NCBI GenBank assembly: GCA_046598415.1
Contig: JBKJIG010000173.1
Location: forward strand, 1-64,000
Reading direction: 5' to 3'
Source of the DNA: VFJZ01 sp046598415
Lineage (GTDB): Bacteria; Actinomycetota; Thermoleophilia; Gaiellales; F1-60-MAGs149
DNA length: 64,000 bases
Positions 31,896 to 39,562 of this stretch are shown here, one piece after another. The notes below the pieces were generated by a model. The model did not search any database. It saw only the letters and a program-made list of their open reading frames with translations, and had not been told where the DNA came from. Position numbers and translations under genes: made by a program. Every line of letters begins with the position of its first letter. Positions within the stretch are counted from its first letter, which is position 1.

Positions 31896-33092
31896 TTGCA
31901 CAGTATCGACGATCGGCTGGAGCGGATCGACCAGCACGAGCACCTCGGCGCCTTCTGGCGGCTCGACGTGCAGCCGCCCAGCGGCGAGGGGCCGCTGAGC
32001 GGCCTGCTGGTGGCGTTCAAGGACTCGTTCGCGGTGGCCGGTACGGAGCGCGACTCGGGCGTGCCGTTCCTGCTCGAACGCTCGGAGGTCGACGCGCCGG
32101 CCGTCCGCGCGCACCGCGCTGCCGGCGCCACCATCGTCGGCAAGCTGTCGATGCACCAGCTGGCGTGGGGGATGATGGGCCAGACCCCGGGCCGGCCGGT
32201 CGTGCGCAACCCGCACGACGAGTCGCGCATTCCCGGCGGCTCGTCGTCCGGTTCGGCCGTCGCCCTCGCCGCCGGGCTCGTCGACCTGGCCCCCGGCACC
32301 GACACGGGAGGCTCCGTCCGCACGCCGGCGTCGGCGTGCGGCATCGTCGGCCTGAAGCCGACGTTCGGCGTCGTCGACGTGCGCGGCATCCACGTCAACG
32401 CGCGCTCGCTCGACACCTGCGGCCCGATGGCACGCACTGTCGCCGAGTGCGGGCTCGGGTTCGACGTACTGCTCGGCCGCGACCCGGAGCCGGTCGAGCC
32501 GATCGGTCTCGCCGGCCTGCGCGTCGGCGTGCTCGAGACATGGTTCTGCGAGGGGCTCGATGCCGGTGTCGAGCGAGCGTTCCGCGCCGCGCTCGATGCG
32601 CTCGGCCGCGCCGGGGCGGTGCTCGCCCCGGCCGACATCGGCTGGCAGCACGATCACCTCGTCCTGCGCGATCTCTTCAACTGCGAGCCGGTGCCGCACT
32701 ACGCCGACGGGGTGCGCGCCGATCCCGGCTCCTTCGAGCCGTTCATCGTCGCCGACCTGGCCGAGGGCGAGGTGACGCCGCTGCGGCAGTACCTCGAGTC
32801 GCTCGTCCGCCTCGACGCCGTCCGCGACCGCGCGCTGGCGGGATCGGACGACTGGGACGTCCTCGTCTGCCCGACGCTGCCGCTGCCACCGCCGCCGATC
32901 GCCGGGCCCGACCTGACGCTGACCATGAACCGCAACACGAAGGCGTTCAACGGCCTCGGTTGGCCGGCGATCTCGATCCCGTGCGGCACGGATGACCTGG
33001 GCCTGCCGGTCGGCCTCCAGCTGATCGCCGGGAGCTACCTCGACGACTACCTGCTCGCCGTTGCCGCGGCGACCGAAGGAGCCCTCGCATGA
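31896..33092 (+). CDS. amidase signature family hydrolase 1
   Basis: A 398-residue Ser-cisSer-Lys amidase. Lys in GLLVAFKDSFAVAG, Ser in RIPGGSSSGSAVALAAG, and the nucleophile Ser in GTDTGGSVRTPAS. The start is uncertain: no ATG/GTG fits, and I chose the TTG at 31896, which has GGGAG 8 nt upstream. The N terminus would be short for the family. In the Puu pathway a hydrolase (PuuD) removes glutamate from the gamma-glutamyl product. This amidase, next to the glutamylation locus and divergent from its likely regulator, could play that part; that is inference. ATGA overlap with the MDR gene. Confidence 0.85.
   Translation: MHSIDDRLERIDQHEHLGAFWRLDVQPPSGEGPLSGLLVAFKDSFAVAGTERDSGVPFLLERSEVDAPAVRAHRAAGATIVGKLSMHQLAWGMMGQTPGRPVVRNPHDESRIPGGSSSGSAVALAAGLVDLAPGTDTGGSVRTPASACGIVGLKPTFGVVDVRGIHVNARSLDTCGPMARTVAECGLGFDVLLGRDPEPVEPIGLAGLRVGVLETWFCEGLDAGVERAFRAALDALGRAGAVLAPADIGWQHDHLVLRDLFNCEPVPHYADGVRADPGSFEPFIVADLAEGEVTPLRQYLESLVRLDAVRDRALAGSDDWDVLVCPTLPLPPPPIAGPDLTLTMNRNTKAFNGLGWPAISIPCGTDDLGLPVGLQLIAGSYLDDYLLAVAAATEGALA
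31900..31905 (-). promoter_or_regulatory. -10-like box (TACTGT) for the PucR-type gene
   Basis: Minus-strand TACTGT ends 5 nt before the GTG at 31894. It would lie inside the divergent amidase reading frame. Confidence 0.3.
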
Positions 33093-34093
33093 AGGCGGCA
33101 ATCCTGCGCGCGCACGGTGCGGCCGACCAGATCGAATACGGTGACTGGCTCGATCCGGTGGCCGCTCCCGGCGACGTCGTGATCGACGTCCGCGCCGCGT
33201 CGCTGAACCGCCGCGACTGGTGGATCATGCGTAACCCCGCTCGCGCTGCGGCGCCGTGTGTTCTCGGATCGGACGCCGCCGGGGTGGTGCGCTCGGTCGG
33301 TGCCGATGTGACGCGATGGGCACCGGGCGACGCGGTGATCGTCTACCCCGGCACCGGCTGGGGCGACCGCGAGGACGCCTTCGGACCGGACTTCGAGATC
33401 TTCGGCATACCCCGCCAGGGCGTGTTCGCCGAGCAGGTCGTGCTGCCGCAGGAGTGCGTGTTCGCGAAGCCGGCGCACCTCTCGTTCGCGGAGGCCGCAT
33501 GCATCGGCATCGCGGGCCTGACCACCTGGCGCGGGCTGGTCACCCGCGGCGGCGTGGGCGAGGGTTCGACAGTGCTCGTGACGGGCGCGGCGGCCGGTAC
33601 CGGCACGTTCGCGATCCAGATCGCGACGGCGCTCGGCGCCCGCGTCTACGTGACCAGCTCGAGCGAGGAGAAGATCGCGCGCTGCATCGAGGTGGGTGCG
33701 GTGTCGGGCGCGAACTGGCGCGATCCGGACTGGTTCGAGACGATTCGCGAGGCAACCGGCGGCGGCGTGGACGTGGCGCTCGACTCGGCCGGCGGCGACA
33801 CCTGGGACGGCATCTTGCGAGCGATCCGGCCGGGCGGCACGCTGGTCAACTTCGGCGACACCGCCGGCGACTCCGCCAACGTCCCGGTCGCGCTGGTCTA
33901 CTGGGAACAGCTCAACATCCACGGCACGACGCTGGGCAGCCCCCGTGAGTATGCCGCCCTGCTCGAGCACGTGGCGCTCGACCGCTGGCGGCCCGTGATC
34001 GACTCGACCTTCCCGCTCGACCGCACCGACGACGCGTTCCGCCGCATCGACGATCCGGCGCGGTTCGGCAAGATCGTGCTCGACGTCAGCTGA
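33089..34093 (+). CDS. zinc-independent MDR / quinone oxidoreductase-like dehydrogenase
   Basis: A 334-residue medium-chain dehydrogenase/reductase. GroES-like N terminus: MKAAILRAHGAADQIEYGDW, SLNRRDWWIMRN and GSDAAGVVRSVGADVTRW. Nucleotide fold: STVLVTGAAAGTGTFAIQIA. The structural-zinc Cys cluster and the catalytic zinc Cys/His of alcohol dehydrogenases are missing, placing it with NADPH:quinone oxidoreductases and enoyl reductases. Coupled to the amidase by ATGA; substrate unknown. Confidence 0.88.
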   Translation: MKAAILRAHGAADQIEYGDWLDPVAAPGDVVIDVRAASLNRRDWWIMRNPARAAAPCVLGSDAAGVVRSVGADVTRWAPGDAVIVYPGTGWGDREDAFGPDFEIFGIPRQGVFAEQVVLPQECVFAKPAHLSFAEAACIGIAGLTTWRGLVTRGGVGEGSTVLVTGAAAGTGTFAIQIATALGARVYVTSSSEEKIARCIEVGAVSGANWRDPDWFETIREATGGGVDVALDSAGGDTWDGILRAIRPGGTLVNFGDTAGDSANVPVALVYWEQLNIHGTTLGSPREYAALLEHVALDRWRPVIDSTFPLDRTDDAFRRIDDPARFGKIVLDVS

Positions 34094-35087
34094 GACGCGC
34101 GGGCATCGGTACGCCCAGCTCGGCGGCCAGCGTGGAGAGCCGGTCCCAGGTGAACTGCTGCACCGGCACGCCGTCGCGCAGGCGCTCGGCCTCGGCCGTG
34201 GCGCCCGACTCGCCGGGGAAGCGGATCGCGTCATGGCCGTCCTCGAGCGGCGTGTCGCGCACGTAGGCGAGCATGCGCTCCATCTCGTCGGCGAAGTCGT
34301 CGAGCGGCCGCAGCCGGGCCACGTCGATCGCGATGCAGAAGACGCCCTGCGCGTCCGACTCCGGCGCCGCCGAGACCGAACCGGAGCCGGTCAGGATGCC
34401 CGCCAGCGCCTCGGCCACCAGTGCCAGGCCGGTGCCCTTGTAGCCGCCGCTCGGGCGGATCGCGCCGCCTCCGGTGAGCCAGTCGGGGCCGACCTCCTCG
34501 CCCCGGTCGAGCCACTCCGACAGCCGGCCGCGGGCGATCACGCTGGTCGACATGTCGAGCACCAGGTGCGGCTCGGACGCACGCGGGATGCCGGCGCCGA
34601 TCGGGTTCGTGGCGAGGCGCGGTGCGTCGCCGCCGTACGGCGCGACGTCCTGGCCACCGCCGGAGTCGTTGAACCAGAACAGGATCGCGACGCCCGCCCG
34701 GGCGCCGCGCGCGCAGAAGTCGGCGATGCGGCCGGCGTGCGACGAGTCGCGCAGCGCGATGCCGGCGATGCCGTGTGCCTTCGCCCGCTCGATCGCCAGG
34801 TCGGTCACCTCGCGCATCGCCACGTGACCGAACGCGCTGCGCCCGTCCAGACGAACGAGCGCGCCGAGATCGAGCTCGATCTCGGGGCGCTCACCCGGCT
34901 GGAGGAGGCCGGTTGACGCGCGCTCGACGTACTCCGGGAGCCGGCGCATGCCGTGCGATTCGTGGCCGGCCAGATCGGACGCCACGATCACCGAGGCGGT
35001 GAACGCGGCGTCGTCCGGCCGGGTGCCGATTGCCTGCAGGACCGCGGCGGCGAACCGTGTCAGCTCGGCGGCGGTGCAGCGGATCAC
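34086..35087 (-). CDS. Ldh2/malate-type (YlbC/YbiC) NAD(P)-dependent dehydrogenase
   Basis: A 333-residue member of the malate/L-lactate dehydrogenase family unrelated to the LDH fold: ASDLAGHESHGMRRLPEYVE, GIALRDSSHAGRIADFC, ATNPIGAGIPR and GYKGTGLALVAEALAG. Relatives oxidise L-lactate, L-sulfolactate or ureidoglycolate. The segment between GPDWLTGGG and PSGGYKG is shorter than usual, skipping the common DPDG-TDP stretch; the protein is otherwise complete. GTG start with TAGCCT ending 6 nt upstream. Overlaps the convergent MDR gene by 8 bp. Confidence 0.87.
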   Translation of the reverse strand: MIRCTAAELTRFAAAVLQAIGTRPDDAAFTASVIVASDLAGHESHGMRRLPEYVERASTGLLQPGERPEIELDLGALVRLDGRSAFGHVAMREVTDLAIERAKAHGIAGIALRDSSHAGRIADFCARGARAGVAILFWFNDSGGGQDVAPYGGDAPRLATNPIGAGIPRASEPHLVLDMSTSVIARGRLSEWLDRGEEVGPDWLTGGGAIRPSGGYKGTGLALVAEALAGILTGSGSVSAAPESDAQGVFCIAIDVARLRPLDDFADEMERMLAYVRDTPLEDGHDAIRFPGESGATAEAERLRDGVPVQQFTWDRLSTLAAELGVPMPARLS

Positions 35088-35093
35088 GGCCGG

Positions 35094-35099
35094 AGGCTA
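35094..35099 (-). promoter_or_regulatory. -10 box (TAGCCT) for the Ldh2-family gene
   Basis: Minus-strand TAGCCT ends 6 nt before the GTG at 35087, a leaderless arrangement. Confidence 0.5.
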
Positions 35100-35159
35100 G
35101 CGAACCGCACGCGCACTCGCCGAGTGGCCGGTGCCGCCGTGTGCGATCGTGGCGCGGCC

Positions 35160-35717
35160 ATGCGCATCGCGAACTCCGCCGTCAAGGTCGCCCTCGTCAC
35201 CCTGCTCGCCCTGCCGCTGCTGTTTCCAGACTGGCCGCAGTACGAGGGCAAGGCGATGGCGGGCCGCGCGCTCACCTATCCGATCGCGATGCTGGTGGTG
35301 CCCGCCGTCTGGGCGCTGGTGTACCGGCGCCGCGGCGCCGCCTTCCCGCACGACGTCGACTTCCTGCTGGTGCTGCCGTTCGCGATCGACATGGCCGGCA
35401 ACCTCGCGAACCTCTACGACACCATCGACTGGTGGGACGACATCAACCACCTGGTCAACTGGGCGATCCTGTCGCTCGGCGCCGGTCGGCTGTTGGGGCG
35501 GGTGGTTGAGGGCCGGTGGACGCTCGCGGGCCTGACCGCCGGCTTCGGGGCCGCCACGGCGATCCCGTGGGAGCTGGCCGAGTACGTGACGTTCATCCGC
35601 GGCAACGCGAACGAGCTGGCGACCGCCTACACCGACACCCTCGGCGACCTGGCGCTGGGGTTCACCGGCTCATGCGTCGCAGCGATCATCGCGGCCCGCA
35701 CCTTGCGCGTGGAGTGA
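35160..35717 (+). CDS. YjdF/DUF2238-like integral membrane protein
   Basis: A 185-residue protein with about five membrane helices. Signature-like segments DTIDWWDDINHLVNWAIL, IPWELAEYVTFI and TAYTDTLGDLALGFTGSC match the Asp/His- and Glu-containing helices of DUF2238 (YjdF) proteins, whose function is unknown. ATG start at 35160. It is divergent from the Ldh2-family gene with 72 bp between them. Followed by repeat copy 3. Confidence 0.72.
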   Translation: MRIANSAVKVALVTLLALPLLFPDWPQYEGKAMAGRALTYPIAMLVVPAVWALVYRRRGAAFPHDVDFLLVLPFAIDMAGNLANLYDTIDWWDDINHLVNWAILSLGAGRLLGRVVEGRWTLAGLTAGFGAATAIPWELAEYVTFIRGNANELATAYTDTLGDLALGFTGSCVAAIIAARTLRVE

Positions 35718-35718
35718 G

Positions 35719-35875
35719 TTCCGCGCGCTTTCGTGCGCCTCCCCTGCGCGGGGTCTGACCCCGAAAACGCCCTTCCTGGGGTCTGACCCCAGAACGGTTC
35801 CGCGCGGAAGCGGCACGGATCGGGCGACATGACACGGACCGGGCGCGCGATGGCGCGGAGCGTGACCCGGCGCGC
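35719..35875 (-). repeat. intergenic palindrome-pair repeat, copy 3 (inverted)
   Basis: GGGGTCTGACCCC at 35750-35762 and at 35778-35790, again exactly 28 bp start to start. Read on the minus strand, the flank GCTTCCGCGCGGAA and the spacer ending CGTTTTC match copy 2 closely, so this copy is inverted. It fills the 176-bp gap between two convergent genes, where a bidirectional terminator would also sit. Confidence 0.8.
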
Positions 35876-35893
35876 ACGAAGTCGCGGGTAGGG

Positions 35894-37375
35894 TCAGAGC
35901 GTGACCGGTTCCGGGGCCGGACCGGCTCGGCCCTCGGCGATCAGGTGCGCGCCGAGCTCGCGGAACACCCAGTCGTGGAACGGCGCGACCGCGAACCAGT
36001 ACAGGCCCGAGGCGAGGCGCGTGTTCGCCAGCGTCGCCGTCTGGACGAGGCGGGAACCGTGATCGGTGGGCTGGATCTCCAGCTCCAGGCGCGCGCTGCC
36101 GGGCACACGCATCTCGGCCACGAGACCGAGCGCGTGGCCCGGGTCGATGCGCTCGACGCGCCACCAGTCGACGGCGTCGCCCTCGGCGAGGGAGCCTGCC
36201 GGACGTCCGCGCCGCAGGCCGGCACCGCCGAGCACGCGGTCGGCGGTGCCGCGAATGCGCCACAGGATCTCGGCCTTCGCGCCGTACCCGCCGCGGCCGC
36301 CGAAGTTCGCCTCGACGCGCCGCCACAGCTCGTCGGCCGACAGCGCCGTCTCGAATACCTGCCGGTCCTGGAACTGCTTCCGTCCCGGCGCGAGGCGGAA
36401 CCGCTGCAGCGGCTGCTCGACGCGGTCGAAGCGCGCGTCCTGCCAGCGGGACTGGCGCTTCGCGGCCTCGACGTTGAGCGCCTTGCGCACGGCCTCGCGG
36501 TAGGGGATCGTGTCGCCCGGCAGCAGGTCGCGGATGCGGTGGTCGTGCGTCACGACGTCGTTGCGCAACCCGTCGATCAGCGGCCGCGCAACCTGCATGT
36601 CGACGCTCGTCACGAGGTGCAGCCAGTACGACGAGAGCTTCGGGGTCAGCACCGGCACGCTCAGCATGCGGAACGGGCGGTGCTGCTCCTCGGCCGCGAC
36701 GCGCAGCATCTCACGGTAGGTCAACACGGTGCCGCCGCCGATGTCGAACGTCTCGCCGGCCGTCCGCGGCTCACCGAGGCAGCCGACGAGGTAGCGCACG
36801 ACGTCGGCGATCGCGATCGGCTCGCACCGCGACGACACCCACTTCGGCGCCACCATCGCGGGCAGGCGTCGCGTCAGGTCGCGCATGATCTCGAACGACG
36901 CGGAGCCCGAGCCGATGATCACGGCCGCGCGCAGCTCGGTCACCGGCACGCCGGCCGTGCGCAGCGCGTCACCGGTCGCCTGGCGGCTCTCGAGGTGCTC
37001 CGACAGGTCGTCGCCCGCGCCGCCGAGGCCCGACAGGTAGATGATCCGGTCGACGCCCGCCGCCGCGCAGGCGTCGGCGAAGTTGGTCGCCGCGTCGATG
37101 TCGTGCTGGCGGAAGTCGGAGCCCGCGCCGAGCGAGTGGACGAGGTAGTACGCGGCGTCGATACCGGCCAGCGGCTCGTCCAGCGTGTCGCGTTTCAGCA
37201 CGTCGCCGCCGACGGCGGAGAACCTCGGGTCGGGCGCGAACACGCGGCCGGCGAGCTTGCCGGGCGTGCGCGCGAGCCCGCGTACCTCGTGGCCCGCGTC
37301 GAGCAGCGCCGGAATCAACCGGCCGCCGATGTAGCCCGTGGCTCCCGCCACCAGGATGCGCTGAGAATCGGTCAC
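35894..37375 (-). CDS. SDR/NAD(P)-binding + DUF2867 two-domain protein
   Basis: A 493-residue protein. Residues 1-290: extended SDR fold (RILVAGATGYIGGRLIPALL, AAYYLVHSLGAG, IIYLSGLGG, RAAVIIGSGSASFEIMRDL). Residues about 330-490: DUF2867/SRPBCC-like domain (WWRVERIDPGHALGLVAEM, GLYWFAVAPFHDWVFRELG). This architecture is common in actinobacteria and cyanobacteria and is of unproven function; a role in lipid or quinone modification is often guessed. GTG start at 37375. An SDR gene lies 42 nt upstream on the same strand. Confidence 0.85.
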   Translation of the reverse strand: MTDSQRILVAGATGYIGGRLIPALLDAGHEVRGLARTPGKLAGRVFAPDPRFSAVGGDVLKRDTLDEPLAGIDAAYYLVHSLGAGSDFRQHDIDAATNFADACAAAGVDRIIYLSGLGGAGDDLSEHLESRQATGDALRTAGVPVTELRAAVIIGSGSASFEIMRDLTRRLPAMVAPKWVSSRCEPIAIADVVRYLVGCLGEPRTAGETFDIGGGTVLTYREMLRVAAEEQHRPFRMLSVPVLTPKLSSYWLHLVTSVDMQVARPLIDGLRNDVVTHDHRIRDLLPGDTIPYREAVRKALNVEAAKRQSRWQDARFDRVEQPLQRFRLAPGRKQFQDRQVFETALSADELWRRVEANFGGRGGYGAKAEILWRIRGTADRVLGGAGLRRGRPAGSLAEGDAVDWWRVERIDPGHALGLVAEMRVPGSARLELEIQPTDHGSRLVQTATLANTRLASGLYWFAVAPFHDWVFRELGAHLIAEGRAGPAPEPVTL

Positions 37376-37417
37376 GCTACTCCATTCGGTGCCCTGGGTT
37401 GCGACGGCCCAAACGTT

Positions 37418-38203
37418 TCAGTCCTCGGCGGTCGTATAGGCGTTGGTGATGGCGCCGTCGACCAGGAACGCGGTGCCGCTCGTCCACGACGACTCGTCGC
37501 TCGCCAGGTACACCGCGGCGTACGCAACCTCGTCCGCGGTGCCAACGCGGCCCATCGGGTTGTGGAGGAGGCGCCGCGCCAGGCCCTCGGGGTCCTGACC
37601 GAAGATGGTCCGGAACAACGGCGTCTCGATCGGCCCCGGGCACAGCGCGTTGCAGCGGATGCCGCGCCGGCCGTACGTGACGGCGACGTCGCGGCTGATC
37701 GTGACGACCGCGCCCTTGGTCGCGTCGTAGGCGATCTGCGGCGTCGCGGAGCCCTGCAGGGCGACCATCGAGGCGGTATTGATGATCGATCCGCCGCCGC
37801 CCTCGAGCAGGTACGGCAGCTGGTGCTTGAGGCAGAGGAAGACGCCGGTCTGGTTGATCGCGAGCACCTTCAGCCACAGGTCGAGCGGCGTCTCGATCGG
37901 ATCGCCGTCGCCGGGCAGCAGCACGCCCGCGTTGTTGAAGCAGACGTCGATGCGGCCGAACTGCCGGTGCACGTCGCGGTACAGGCGCTCGACCGAGTCG
38001 GAGTCGGTGACGTCGACCGTGAAGGCCACGGCGGCGCCACCCGCGGCGACGATCTCGGCAGCGCCGCGCTCGACGCCGTCCGTCGCGAGATCGGCGAGCG
38101 CCACGCGGCCGCCCTCCGCCGCGAGTCGCTGCGCCGACGCGAGGCCGATCGCCCCGGCCGCCCCGGTGATCACGCAGACCTTGCCCTCGACCCTGCCTGC
38201 CAT
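37418..38203 (-). CDS. short-chain dehydrogenase/reductase (classical SDR)
   Basis: A 261-residue classical SDR. Cofactor motif VCVITGAAGAIGLASAQRL; Asp after the second strand (LADLATDG), favouring NAD; NNAG; catalytic Ser in INTASMVALQG; and Tyr-Lys in AYDATKGAV. C terminus YLASDESSWTSGTAFLVDGA. Substrate unknown. Start ATG with GGGAG upstream and TACGCT at 38231-38236. Confidence 0.92.
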   Translation of the reverse strand: MAGRVEGKVCVITGAAGAIGLASAQRLAAEGGRVALADLATDGVERGAAEIVAAGGAAVAFTVDVTDSDSVERLYRDVHRQFGRIDVCFNNAGVLLPGDGDPIETPLDLWLKVLAINQTGVFLCLKHQLPYLLEGGGGSIINTASMVALQGSATPQIAYDATKGAVVTISRDVAVTYGRRGIRCNALCPGPIETPLFRTIFGQDPEGLARRLLHNPMGRVGTADEVAYAAVYLASDESSWTSGTAFLVDGAITNAYTTAED

Positions 38204-38230
38204 GGACGGCTCCCTTCGACGGTTTGCGAC

Positions 38231-38236
38231 AGCGTA
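38231..38236 (-). promoter_or_regulatory. -10 box (TACGCT) for the SDR gene
   Basis: Minus-strand TACGCT, 27 nt before the ATG, leaving a leader with GAAGGGAG. It is 16 nt from the divergent TAGATT box. Confidence 0.4.
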
Positions 38237-38252
38237 CGTGGACCCGATGCGG

Positions 38253-38258
38253 TAGATT
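38253..38258 (+). promoter_or_regulatory. -10 box (TAGATT) for the secreted metallopeptidase-like gene
   Basis: TAGATT ends 7 nt before the ATG at 38266, a leaderless arrangement. Confidence 0.5.
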
Positions 38259-38265
38259 CGCCGCG

Positions 38266-39534
38266 ATGACGTGGCCCGGCCTCGCGGCGCTTCCGGCTGT
38301 CGCGCTGGCGCTGACCGCCCCCGCAACCGGCCTCGCAGCCGTGCACGGCAAGGCGGTCTCGTCCGCGCTGGCTGCATCCGGCCCGGCCTACGCGCCGGGT
38401 TCGCGGTTGTGCGCGACAGGTACCCGCAATTTCCGCGTCTTCTGGGACGAGACGCGCGGCTCGAAGCACCTGCCGTCGGGCAAGAGCGCGCGCGATCAGA
38501 ACTGCTTCACGGCGCCGCCACTGGTGCGCCGGATCATGGCCCTCGTCGAGCCGCTGCGCTCGGCCGAGATCGCACTCGGCTTCCGGCCGCCGGCGAGTGA
38601 CGCCGGTACCCGCCGCAACGGCGGCGACGGCCGGTACGACATCTACCTGGCACGCCAGGGCACGGATGTCCTCGGGCGGACCACCTGCACGTACACGCGC
38701 AGGAACGGCAAGCCGAGCCGGCGCTGGTCGACCACCATCATCCGCTCGCGGCTGCCCCAGCTCGTCAACCCCGACCGGATGCTGCGGGAGACGCTGGCGC
38801 ACGAGTACTTCCACGGCATCCAGTGCCGCCTCGCGCCGCGTCTCGACCTGCTGTCGAAGTCGATCGTCGAAGGCACGGCGAACTGGATGGCCGCGGCCAT
38901 GACGGCCGACTGGGCGCGCGCCGAGGGGCCGTTCCTCGGATCGCTGCCAGGCCGTCTGCTGCGCAGCGCCGCCTCGATCCGCTCCGTCACCCGCCAGAGC
39001 TACGACGCGTGGGGCTTCTGGTTCGAGGCGACGCAGGGACGCACACGCCCGACCGTGATCCGCACGCTGTTCAGGCGCGCGGCGACCCGGACGCGCCGCA
39101 CCAACGGCGACGCCGACGTGCGCGCCGTCGTGCCCGCCCTCGAGCAGACGCTCCTGCGGTACGCCCTCGCGCTGCGCGGTGCGCGGCCCCTCGGCGGCAC
39201 GCCGCTGCCCGCCGTCTACGCGGCCGACCTGCGCGATCCGCTGCCTCTGCTCGACCTGGCGGGTCGCCGGTCCGCCTCGGCCACGGTGCGGGTGGAACCG
39301 ATCGGCTACCGCTTCCCCGGCGTCGCCTGGGAGGACGACTCCGGCCGCATCACGATCGGCATCGCCGGCGTTCCGTCCTCGTCGATCGAGGTCGTCGGTG
39401 CCCCCTCCCGGCGGTTCCAGCGCGACGGTATGACGGTGTTCGAGATCGACGGCGAGTTTGCGGGCGAGGCGACCGTGGTGCTCGTCAACGCCGGCCGCGT
39501 CACCCGCTCCGTCAGCGTCTCGGCAGCGCACTGA
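38266..39534 (+). CDS. secreted gluzincin-like metallopeptidase, unknown family
   Basis: A 422-residue exported protein. Signal peptide: LAALPAVALALTAPATGLAA. A zinc-peptidase-type helix LAHEYFHGIQC places HEYFH at residues 179-183. About 20 residues later comes KSIVEGTANWMAA, where Glu202 is placed as the third ligand of gluzincins. Cys pairs (SRLC, QNC, TTC, IQC) suggest disulfides. The C-terminal 110 residues look beta-rich and may be an accessory domain. I do not recognise a named family. It sits upstream of a surface-polysaccharide-like gene block. Confidence 0.7.
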   Translation: MTWPGLAALPAVALALTAPATGLAAVHGKAVSSALAASGPAYAPGSRLCATGTRNFRVFWDETRGSKHLPSGKSARDQNCFTAPPLVRRIMALVEPLRSAEIALGFRPPASDAGTRRNGGDGRYDIYLARQGTDVLGRTTCTYTRRNGKPSRRWSTTIIRSRLPQLVNPDRMLRETLAHEYFHGIQCRLAPRLDLLSKSIVEGTANWMAAAMTADWARAEGPFLGSLPGRLLRSAASIRSVTRQSYDAWGFWFEATQGRTRPTVIRTLFRRAATRTRRTNGDADVRAVVPALEQTLLRYALALRGARPLGGTPLPAVYAADLRDPLPLLDLAGRRSASATVRVEPIGYRFPGVAWEDDSGRITIGIAGVPSSSIEVVGAPSRRFQRDGMTVFEIDGEFAGEATVVLVNAGRVTRSVSVSAAH

Positions 39535-39545
39535 GACGCCGCGGT

Positions 39546-39551
39546 TAGACT
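39546..39551 (+). promoter_or_regulatory. -10 box (TAGACT) for the polysaccharide gene block
   Basis: TAGACT ends 11 nt before the GTG at 39563; the four genes that follow are coupled and have no other visible promoter. Confidence 0.4.
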
Positions 39552-39562
39552 CCCTCCGGGCC

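Noticed and set aside
16615..35087. Recently acquired genomic island around the BMC genes
   Set aside because: No tRNA, integrase, transposase or visible base-composition shift marks the borders; codon use looks like the flanks by eye.
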